From the NCBI GenBank assembly GCA_900755035.1, contig CAAEEZ010000001.1, positions 1 through 64,000 of the forward strand: DNA of 64,000 nucleotides, in the 5' to 3' direction. The position numbers and the translations under genes are program-made. The stretch is from Clostridia bacterium. Lineage in GTDB: Bacteria > Bacillota > Clostridia > Christensenellales > CAAEEZ01. The notes beneath the pieces are model-generated. The model made no database searches and was not told the origin of the DNA. It worked only from the letters and a program-made list of their open reading frames with translations. The number at the start of each line of letters is the position of its first letter. The first letter of the stretch is position 1. Below, one piece after another: positions 56,862-64,000 of this stretch.

Positions 56862-58172
56862 ATGATAGATAAAAGTGTAAAAGAGATTTTAGAAGTGCTA
56901 AAAGACGAACCTATTGCCGTTGCTGTTAGCGGGGGCAGTGATTCTATGGCACTTTTATATTTTATTTTAGACTACGGCTTTTCTAACGTAAGCGTAATTA
57001 ACTTCGAGCACGGTATAAGGGGTGAAAACTCCGTTAGGGATAGTAAATTCGTAAAGGATTATTGCACGAAAAGGGGCGTAGCCGTAAAGGTGGTTTCTCT
57101 TAACACTATTCAAGAAGCAAAACAAAACAAGACGACGATAGAAGAAACTGCTAGAAAATTAAGGTACGATTACTTTGAAAAAGTACTTTCCGCAGGCATA
57201 GTAAAATACGTGTTTTTAGCGCATCACAAAAAGGACCAAGCCGAAACGGTGCTTATGCGTATTTTAAGGGGCACGGGAATAGACGGATTAGAGGGTATGA
57301 AAGTACTATCTAACGGATACGTAAGGCCGTTTTTACACGTGGACAAAGAAGAGATAATGGGCTACGTTGCAAAGCATAATATCCCTTACGTTACCGACGA
57401 AACCAACGACGACGAAAACTATTCTAGGAATTTTATTCGTAGTAGCGTGTTGCCACTAATAAAGACTAAGTATCCAAAGGTGGAAGATTCTTTGTGTAGG
57501 CTTGCCGATATTGCTAGCGGAGTAAACGCCTGTCTTGACGCACGAATAAACGTAAGCAAAATAAGTGATAGCGAAGTTAAAGTTGCCTTTAACAAGGACA
57601 AGGAAATTTTTTCTCGCTCGGTAAAAGAAGCGTTTAGATTGCTAGGAATTGAAAAGGACGTAGAGTATAGGCACTACGAAATGATATACTTATTGCAAAC
57701 CTTAGATACGGGAGCAAGCGTAGATACACCTTACTTTACAAACGCCGTAAAGGACTACGACGGAATAGTTATTTGTAAAAAACGTGATAATGAAGAGTAC
57801 TGCGAACCGTTCGAATTAGAGATTAACCTTGCAAAAACGTACGATAAAGCCACGTTTACGCCATATAAAGATAAAATAAAGCGTGGCGAAGGATTGTATT
57901 TTGACTATGATAAATTGCCATGTGGTTGCGTAATAAGGCGTAGGAAAGAAGGGGATTATATCGAAAAGTTCGGTGGTGGCACTAAAAGTTTCGGGGACTA
58001 CCTAACCGATAAAAAAGTGCCTAAAAGGTATAGGGATAGTTTGCTAGTCGTAGCAAAGGACAGCGAAATATTTATTGCCGTTGGCGTGGATATTTCAAAC
58101 AAAGTGAAAGTCGTAGACGAAAGTCTAAATATATATAAAGTTACTACGGAGAAAGAAGATGAAAGAATTTAG
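56862..58172 (+). CDS. tilS: tRNA(Ile)-lysidine synthetase
   Basis: 436 aa. PP-loop SGGSDSMA near residue 23, the HGIRGENSVRDSKFV motif, and the TilS C-terminal domains. It modifies C34 of the AUA-decoding tRNA(Ile) to lysidine, an essential step. It overlaps hpt by 14 nt, the common tilS-hpt pair of Bacillota. No ftsH follows here. Confidence 0.93.
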   Translation: MIDKSVKEILEVLKDEPIAVAVSGGSDSMALLYFILDYGFSNVSVINFEHGIRGENSVRDSKFVKDYCTKRGVAVKVVSLNTIQEAKQNKTTIEETARKLRYDYFEKVLSAGIVKYVFLAHHKKDQAETVLMRILRGTGIDGLEGMKVLSNGYVRPFLHVDKEEIMGYVAKHNIPYVTDETNDDENYSRNFIRSSVLPLIKTKYPKVEDSLCRLADIASGVNACLDARINVSKISDSEVKVAFNKDKEIFSRSVKEAFRLLGIEKDVEYRHYEMIYLLQTLDTGASVDTPYFTNAVKDYDGIVICKKRDNEEYCEPFELEINLAKTYDKATFTPYKDKIKRGEGLYFDYDKLPCGCVIRRRKEGDYIEKFGGGTKSFGDYLTDKKVPKRYRDSLLVVAKDSEIFIAVGVDISNKVKVVDESLNIYKVTTEKEDERI

Positions 58173-58674
58173 GACTTTGATTTCTAAAGAGGCTATTGAA
58201 AACAGAATTAAAGAACTTGCTAAGCAAATCGACAATGATTACGAAGGCGAACAATTCTTGTTAGTTGCAGTATTAAGGGGTTCGTTTATTTTCGTTGCGG
58301 ACTTAATTAGGGAAATCGAGGGAGACGTTAGCGTAGATTTTATCGAGGCTAAAAGTTATTGCGGTACTACTACCTCGGGCGAGTTGAAAATCCTTAAAGA
58401 TACTAGGGAAAATATCGAAGGCAAAAACGTAATAATCGTAGAAGATATTATCGATACGGGTATTACTTTGGATAGGCTAACGAAGGAGTTTTTGAAAAGA
58501 AAGCCAAAATCGCTTAAAATTTGTGCTTGCTTTGACAAACCGTCTAGGCGTGAAGTGGAACTTAAAGGCGATTATATAGGGTTTGAAATTCCTAACGAAT
58601 TCGTTATAGGCTACGGGCTTGATTACGACGAAAAATTCCGTAATCTAAAAGAAGTGAAAATATACGAAGAATAA
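58159..58674 (+). CDS. hpt: Hypoxanthine phosphoribosyltransferase
   Basis: 171 aa, usual length. PRPP-binding motif VEDIIDTGITL near residue 95 and LRGSFIF near the N-terminus. It salvages hypoxanthine/guanine to IMP/GMP. Overlaps tilS and cca, so all are co-transcribed. Confidence 0.94.
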   Translation: MKEFRTLISKEAIENRIKELAKQIDNDYEGEQFLLVAVLRGSFIFVADLIREIEGDVSVDFIEAKSYCGTTTSGELKILKDTRENIEGKNVIIVEDIIDTGITLDRLTKEFLKRKPKSLKICACFDKPSRREVELKGDYIGFEIPNEFVIGYGLDYDEKFRNLKEVKIYEE

Positions 58675-59951
58675 TGCAGATTAGTAAAAATTTATATGAA
58701 CTTGCTAAAATCTTTCACAAATCCGCTCCGCTTTACGTAGTGGGTGGCTACGTGAGAGATTTTTTGCTAGGTAAAATATCAAACGACGTGGATATTTGTG
58801 CGTCCTTATCGTGCGAAAATGTGCAAAAACTACTGCAAGGTAGTAAATTTAAGATTACTTTTATAAATAAAAAAATGGGTACTACCATTATAGAAGTAGA
58901 TGACGAAAAGTACGAGTACACGCCGTTTAGGGTGGATAATTACGATAATACGGGAAAACACGAGCCCGTATCGGTGGAGTTTAGCGTTGGGCTAAAAGAA
59001 GACGCTAGCCGTAGGGACTTTACTATAAATAGCGTTTATTACGATATAATAGGTGGCGAATTTGTAGATTACTTTAACGGAATCGGCGACCTTGAAAACG
59101 GAGTGATGCGTGCGGTAAAAGAGCCTAATACGACGCTAAAAGAAGATTCTCTAAGGGTGTTTAGGTTGTTTAGGCAAAGCGCTCTGCTTGGGTTTGATAT
59201 TGACAAGTCTTTGTTTGATGCAGTAAAAAATAACGTCAGCCTTACCGAAAGTTTGTCGGGCGAGAGAGTGCGTGGCGAGTACCAAAAACTAGTAGAAAAC
59301 GAGTTTTTTACCTATGATGTTTTGTTTTATTATCTAAACCTTTTAGGAGAATGCGGACTAATTGCTAGGTACGGACAGGCAAACGTAAAGGAGTACGAAA
59401 TTGCGGACGGGCTGATATGCTTTAAGCCTACGCTTGCTATTTTCTATTTTGCACTAATAGAAAGATATTTTTACGACTACTGCCCAAAGCCAAGTCAAAT
59501 AAAAAACTTTAACGATTTGAAAATTTACGGGGAGCAAGTGGGAAAATTTACCTACGAATTAGTAAAAAAGGACAAACTGCCTACTATTGTAAAAAAAGAA
59601 ATAGCGGACTTAACTAGTTATCTAAATATTATACTTGTACTACAAAAGGACCAATTCGCTCTTGACCTTGCGTCAGCGTATTATTATGATATAATTAGCA
59701 ATACGTTTATAAATCAGTCGAGAATTATGGTAAGAAATACGCTAGTTATAAACGAGATAAATAGGGTAAACAGCATAGATAGACCTACGTCTGTAAAGCA
59801 ACTTGCCGTAAATGGAAACGATTTAGCGTTGCTAATAAAAAAGGAGGAAATAAGTACCGTTTTGCTTGTTATTCTTGAAAAAATAATCAAGGGCGAATTG
59901 CAAAACGACAAACAAGTACTTATAAGGTGGGTAAAAGATGAATACTGTTGA
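58674..59951 (+). CDS. cca: CCA-adding tRNA nucleotidyltransferase family protein
   Basis: 425 aa. The head domain has VGGYVRDFLLG, NDVDIC and the second-motif region RRDFTINSVYYD, with a following RNA-binding region (RVFRLFRQSALLGF). It adds or repairs CCA at tRNA 3' ends, or is a poly(A) polymerase relative. Starts 1 nt inside the hpt stop and overlaps rmuC by 14 nt. Confidence 0.88.
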   Translation: MQISKNLYELAKIFHKSAPLYVVGGYVRDFLLGKISNDVDICASLSCENVQKLLQGSKFKITFINKKMGTTIIEVDDEKYEYTPFRVDNYDNTGKHEPVSVEFSVGLKEDASRRDFTINSVYYDIIGGEFVDYFNGIGDLENGVMRAVKEPNTTLKEDSLRVFRLFRQSALLGFDIDKSLFDAVKNNVSLTESLSGERVRGEYQKLVENEFFTYDVLFYYLNLLGECGLIARYGQANVKEYEIADGLICFKPTLAIFYFALIERYFYDYCPKPSQIKNFNDLKIYGEQVGKFTYELVKKDKLPTIVKKEIADLTSYLNIILVLQKDQFALDLASAYYYDIISNTFINQSRIMVRNTLVINEINRVNSIDRPTSVKQLAVNGNDLALLIKKEEISTVLLVILEKIIKGELQNDKQVLIRWVKDEYC

Positions 59952-61227
59952 AATAGTTTTAGTAATTTTGGCGTTGCTATTAGCCGTTACGGTTGTACTA
60001 TTAGTAGCGTATATTCTAAAAAGAAAGGATACGAATAATAGCGAGCAGTTGCGTAGCCAAATAAAGCAAGATATTGCCGAAATGAATACGCAAAACTCCA
60101 CTACGGTTATAAGCGCCGTAAATTCTTTGGGTAATACCATAAATGCGAACGTGAAGGACAACGTAGCGCATCAAAACGAAAATATTAACGACTTGAAAAA
60201 AGTATTCGCTAAAAGCGTTTTGGATAATATCGAGTTGCAAAATTCTAATCAGGACGAGATTAGAAAGATAATGACCGAACAAATGGAACGAAACGCTGTA
60301 AACGAAAGAACTACTAGGGACGTTTTGGACAAAAAACTGACGGAAATTGCCACCGTAACTACTGCTAGAATAGAAGAAATAAACAAGACGGTAAATGAAA
60401 AACTTGAAAAGAATATCAACGAGCGTTTTACAAGTTCGTTCAAGGTGGTCAGCGACAGCCTAAACACGATAAATAGGGGCTTTGAGCAAATGCAAGAGTT
60501 GTCTATGGGAGTAACCGACCTAAACAAAATGCTTAGCAACGTAAAAACCCGTGGCGTATGGGGAGAAAACTCACTTGATGCAATACTTGAAGATATCCTT
60601 ACTAGCGACCAATATGCAAAAAGCGTGAACGTGCAAGGTAATAACCTTGTGGATTTTGCAGTTACTTTACCAGGGAAGGATAGGGGCAATATATTGTTGC
60701 CGATTGATGCAAAATTCCCTATTGAAGACTATTATAGAGTAATAGAAGAAAGGCAAAAGGGCAACGCCGAGGCAGAAGAAAGAGAACTGAAAAACCTAGA
60801 AAATACGGTGAAAAAACAGGCTAGGTCAATTAGGGATAAATACATATTCCCACCAAAGACGACCAACTTTGCGTTGATGTTCGTGCCTACCGAAAGTTTG
60901 TACGCCGAAATATTGCAAAGGGGCGACCTTGCCGAGAAAATTCAAAACGAAAATAGGGTGGTAGTAGTTGGACCTACTACGATATCGGCGTTATTGAATA
61001 GTTTACAACTTGGCTTTAAGACGCTTGCAATACAAAAGAGTAGCGAAGAAATTTGGAAAATGTTTAACCAATTTAGAAAGGATTTTGATAATTTTAGCGA
61101 AAATTTGGACAAAGTACAAAAAAAATTGAACGAAGCAAGCAACGTTATAGGTGACACAAGCAAAAGAAGTGATATAATAAGAAATAGATTAGATAAGGTA
61201 GAACAAATTCAACTGATAGAGGAGTAA
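59938..61227 (+). CDS. rmuC: DNA recombination protein RmuC
   Basis: 429 aa. N-terminal TM (residues 3-25), long coiled coil (about 30-200), and the RmuC nuclease-like domain (NVKTRGVWGENSLDAILEDIL, LPIDAKFPIEDY, VVVVGPTTISALLNSLQLGF). RmuC limits DNA rearrangements at short inverted repeats. Overlaps cca by 14 nt and is followed 4 nt later by the PHP gene. Confidence 0.92.
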   Translation: MNTVEIVLVILALLLAVTVVLLVAYILKRKDTNNSEQLRSQIKQDIAEMNTQNSTTVISAVNSLGNTINANVKDNVAHQNENINDLKKVFAKSVLDNIELQNSNQDEIRKIMTEQMERNAVNERTTRDVLDKKLTEIATVTTARIEEINKTVNEKLEKNINERFTSSFKVVSDSLNTINRGFEQMQELSMGVTDLNKMLSNVKTRGVWGENSLDAILEDILTSDQYAKSVNVQGNNLVDFAVTLPGKDRGNILLPIDAKFPIEDYYRVIEERQKGNAEAEERELKNLENTVKKQARSIRDKYIFPPKTTNFALMFVPTESLYAEILQRGDLAEKIQNENRVVVVGPTTISALLNSLQLGFKTLAIQKSSEEIWKMFNQFRKDFDNFSENLDKVQKKLNEASNVIGDTSKRSDIIRNRLDKVEQIQLIEE

Positions 61228-61231
61228 CTAT

Positions 61232-62053
61232 ATGGTAAAATGCGATTTGCATACTCATACGGTAAGAAGCGACGGTCTTTTTACGCCTAGCCAAGTGGTA
61301 GATATGGCAATAGAAAAAGGACTAGGGGCGGTAGCAATATCCGACCACGATACCGTAAAAGGTGTGCGTGAAGCAGTAGAGTACGCTAAGGACAAAAATA
61401 TTAAGGTATTGCCAGCAATAGAGATATCCACTTTTGCAAGTTGTGAAATACATATACTTGGATATAATATCGAGTACGATAGTCCGGAGTTTTTGCAAGT
61501 AATTGAAAACGTAAAAAGTATGCGAAGATCTCGTAACGAGCGTATTTTGGAAAAGTTGAAGGAGTACGGGATAAACCTAAATAGAGAAAACCTTGATAAT
61601 AACCACAAAAATATTGGCCGTATGCACATAGCAAGGCAAATGGTTGCCGAGGGCTACGTAAAGGACGTAAACGAAGCGTTTGATAATTATTTAGGGGCAA
61701 AAGGCGTGTGCCATATAGACGCCGTAAGGCTAAAACCGTTCGAGGCGGTAAAACTTATAAAGCGCTACGGCGGTGTGCCTGTGCTTGCTCACCCGCAAAG
61801 ATATTATATGGAAAACGTTTTGGAAAATCTAATCGAAGGGCTCTTAAAATACGGGCTAGAAGGCATAGAAGTGTACTATCCAAAACATAACAAAGAGCAA
61901 CGAGAGTACTATTTGTTGCTAGCAAATAAGTATAATTTAATTGCAACGGGTGGTAGCGACTTTCATTCCTTTACGCCAAACTGCGAAGTAGGTATTGCAG
62001 AAGCAGTATTAGACGAAAAGGCGTGCCAAGTGCTTGGTGTAAAATACGAATAA
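61232..62053 (+). CDS. PHP-domain phosphoesterase
   Basis: 273 aa. PHP motifs: CDLHTHTVRSDG at the N-terminus, ISDHDT near 37, PAIEIS near 60, HPQRY near 190, and GGSDFH near 245. Family members hydrolyse small phosphoesters (for example nucleoside 3',5'-bisphosphates or nano-RNA); specificity unknown here. Preceded by GGAG. It is the last gene of the tilS-hpt-cca-rmuC-PHP operon and is followed directly by a terminator. Confidence 0.85.
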   Translation: MVKCDLHTHTVRSDGLFTPSQVVDMAIEKGLGAVAISDHDTVKGVREAVEYAKDKNIKVLPAIEISTFASCEIHILGYNIEYDSPEFLQVIENVKSMRRSRNERILEKLKEYGINLNRENLDNNHKNIGRMHIARQMVAEGYVKDVNEAFDNYLGAKGVCHIDAVRLKPFEAVKLIKRYGGVPVLAHPQRYYMENVLENLIEGLLKYGLEGIEVYYPKHNKEQREYYLLLANKYNLIATGGSDFHSFTPNCEVGIAEAVLDEKACQVLGVKYE

Positions 62054-62057
62054 ATTT

Positions 62058-62079
62058 GAAGCCGAAAGGCTTCTTTTTT
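62058..62079 (+). terminator. Rho-independent terminator of the tilS-PHP operon
   Basis: GAAGCC/GGCTTC 6-bp stem with GAAA tetraloop and a T-run. Confidence 0.9.
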
Positions 62080-62287
62080 AATGGAAAAATCGCAACTTTT
62101 ATATAACGAAAAGTAATTATATTGAAATTTTGCACTATATTCTCCTTCGTAGAAAATTAACGAAAAAATAGAAAATATTGGCAAAAAACACGACAAACCA
62201 ATAAAACAATCTAGGCAATATACTGTAAAAAAATAAGCGCACTATAACGTAACTGATAATTTGCGGTTATATTACCAAACTAATAGT

Positions 62288-63436
62288 ATGAAAAAGAGAA
62301 GTGTATTAGCGTTAATATTGCTTAGCGTAACGATCGTGGCTTTGTCGTTTTGCGGTTTTTCGTATTCAACTAAGTTAAGAATTAAAATTGTTGGCGAGCA
62401 AGGAGTTTTGGAAGGGGAGTACAGCCCGTCGAAATTTTATATAGCAATAAAAAAACAAGATTTAATAAGCGACAGGTCTAAGGGTTGTTTGAAAAACCTT
62501 AAAAAAATAGATGGTAAATTATATAACGACGTCGTAAATTTTTGTAAAAATGAATATAAAACGCCTAAAAACGCAAGTGTAAAATACGACTATGAAAGCG
62601 AGTATCCGTTTGTGTTTAAGGAAGAAATTTACGGCAAAAAGGTGGACGAACAAAAACTTTATACCGACGTATTACGTGTTTTATACGGCAAAAATGAAGA
62701 GATAAAAGTGTGTTATTGCGATATAATACCAGAAATTAAAATTAGCGATTTGAAGGACGAGTACTTTCTAAACGCAACGTTTACTACCGATTATTCGTTT
62801 AGTAGTAGTAACCGAAAACTGAACGTGGAACTTGCCGTAAAAAAACTAGATAATAAGGTGATTTTGCCACGTGAGAGTTTTTCGTTTAACGAAACGATAG
62901 GTAAGAGAAGCAAAGAAAACGGTTTTTTAGATGCGCCCATTATAGTGGACGGAAAGTACGTAAGTGGCGTTGGTGGTGGAATATGCCAAGTATCTACAAC
63001 GCTGTACAACGCATTTTTATTAGCGGGACTAACGGTTACCGAGGCAAGACGACACACTTTGCCCGTCGGTTACGTAGAACCGTCGTTCGACGCTATGGTA
63101 AGCGAGTGGAGCGATTTGAAGGCGGAGAACTTGACGGATAAGCCTGCATATATTAAAGCAACGGCTAAAAATGGAAAAATAGAGATAAAAATATACGGCA
63201 AAAAGCAAGAATATAGCGTGGTAAGGAGTAGCGTAGTAACCGATATTTTGCCTTATAAAACCATAATTGTAAAGGACGGCGAAGGGAAAAAAGGCAAAAA
63301 CGGACTGAAAAGTTATTCAAAACTAATTTACTACAAGGACGGGAAAATAGTCGGCGAAAAAATAGTTAGAAAGGACGAGTATTTGCCACAAGACGAAATA
63401 GTCGTAGAAAGCGAAGATAAGGAAATTTATCCGTAA
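62288..63436 (+). CDS. VanW-family protein
   Basis: 382 aa from the ATG at 62288; the longer frame from TTG 62261 adds residues without support. One N-terminal TM or signal anchor (residues 5-25), then a central region, then the VanW domain (VILPRESFSFNETIGKR, GGGICQVSTTLYNAFLLAG, RRHTLPVGYVEP). VanW proteins occur in Gram-positives with an unproven envelope role. Shine-Dalgarno is poor. Confidence 0.82.
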   Translation: MKKRSVLALILLSVTIVALSFCGFSYSTKLRIKIVGEQGVLEGEYSPSKFYIAIKKQDLISDRSKGCLKNLKKIDGKLYNDVVNFCKNEYKTPKNASVKYDYESEYPFVFKEEIYGKKVDEQKLYTDVLRVLYGKNEEIKVCYCDIIPEIKISDLKDEYFLNATFTTDYSFSSSNRKLNVELAVKKLDNKVILPRESFSFNETIGKRSKENGFLDAPIIVDGKYVSGVGGGICQVSTTLYNAFLLAGLTVTEARRHTLPVGYVEPSFDAMVSEWSDLKAENLTDKPAYIKATAKNGKIEIKIYGKKQEYSVVRSSVVTDILPYKTIIVKDGEGKKGKNGLKSYSKLIYYKDGKIVGEKIVRKDEYLPQDEIVVESEDKEIYP

Positions 63437-63502
63437 GCGCATAATAAATTTGACTTGTAGTAAAAAAAAGTTTAATATATTTATATTAAAGAGAGGTTAA
63501 AT

Positions 63503-64000
63503 ATGGATTACTTGAAAGAATATAAGTACTGGCTAACTAAGGTCAACGCTAGCGAAAAGGCAGAGCTAGAAGCACTTACCGAGGAGGAGATAAAGGAAAG
63601 GTTTACCCTTCCGCTTAGTTTTGGTACGGCAGGTATGCGTGGCGTTTTGGGCGTGGGCGTATATAGAATGAACGAGTACACCGTAGCAAGAGCAACTACG
63701 GGGCTTGCAAAATTTATTTGTTCCATAGGAGAAAATGCAAAAAATCGTGGCGTCGTAATCAGCTATGATACGAGAATAATGTCTACCGAATTTGCTATTA
63801 CGGTTGCAAGAGTGCTTGCTAATTTCGATATAAAAGTATATTTGTTCGAGAACGTAAGACCCGTGCCGATTTGTTCGTTTGCAGTTAGACATTTAGGTGC
63901 TTTTGCGGGCGTAATGATTACTGCAAGCCACAACCCAAGCAAATACAACGGCTACAAGGTTTACGGAGAAGACGGGGCGCAAATGTCACCGGAAGATACC
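63503..64000 (+). CDS. Phosphoglucomutase/phosphomannomutase family, 5' part only
   Basis: First 166 codons, still open at the window end. It begins MDYLKEYKYWL with GAGAGG upstream. SFGTAGMRG and the active-site phosphoserine loop TASHNP (around residue 142) place it in the alpha-D-phosphohexomutase superfamily, most likely the PgcA-type phosphoglucomutase that interconverts Glc-1-P and Glc-6-P. Confidence 0.88.
   Translation, partial: MDYLKEYKYWLTKVNASEKAELEALTEEEIKERFTLPLSFGTAGMRGVLGVGVYRMNEYTVARATTGLAKFICSIGENAKNRGVVISYDTRIMSTEFAITVARVLANFDIKVYLFENVRPVPICSFAVRHLGAFAGVMITASHNPSKYNGYKVYGEDGAQMSPEDT

Overview
The window looks like a chromosomal segment of an anaerobic, spore-forming, low-GC Bacillota (Clostridia-like, probably gut-associated). 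Support comes from spoIIE and a gerA-type germination operon, GatCAB, hydrogenase maturation genes hypA/hypB, an oxygen-sensitive-type (class III) ribonucleotide reductase on a mobile element, and enzymes for host mucin-type glycans. I cannot name a species. Host genes share an AT-rich, recognisable codon style; the segment from about 29.7 to 46.4 kb differs from it.

Layout. 0-3.9 kb: minus-strand hypB / iron-sulfur flavoprotein / hypA operon. 4.1-9.8 kb: two metalloprotease-like genes, the gatCAB operon, an MBL-fold hydrolase and thioredoxin. 10.0-17.4 kb: a glycan operon (GH95 fucosidase, GH110-like galactosidase, SDR, N-acetylhexosamine 1-kinase, TPR protein, DUF4037 protein). 17.7-29.6 kb: an OmpR/HisKA two-component system followed by lipoproteins, two related membrane proteins and a MacB-like ABC transporter. 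Two genes of this block carry frameshifts or a nonsense codon.

29.72-46.40 kb: an integrated element of about 16.7 kb inserted between convergent host genes. It encodes a large serine recombinase with TnpW- and TnpV-like proteins, a DUF6291-like protein, and a noncoding array of about nine iteron-like motifs. Joining the two ends in silico gives a convincing symmetric attP. Its cargo is one tightly coupled minus-strand array of nine genes: membrane-anchored XRE regulator, Abi_2/HEPN protein, HAD-NrdG fusion, short NrdD, dNMP-kinase-like protein, LRR protein, GT4-Sel1-LRR fusion, metallophosphoesterase and AAA-like-LRR fusion. No LRR protein has a signal peptide, so these appear to act in the cytoplasm. 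I do not know a described system with this composition; it is the best candidate here for an undescribed (possibly defence or nucleotide-modifying) system.

46.4-64 kb: host genes resume with an M20 peptidase, gerAA-AB-AC, a hypothetical, an alpha/beta-hydrolase-like protein, DUF951, signal peptidase I, spoIIE, then tilS-hpt-cca-rmuC-PHP, a VanW protein and a truncated phosphohexomutase gene at the window edge. Two genes here (52031 and 56862) have a consensus promoter placed so that the transcript would start at the start codon, suggesting leaderless mRNAs.
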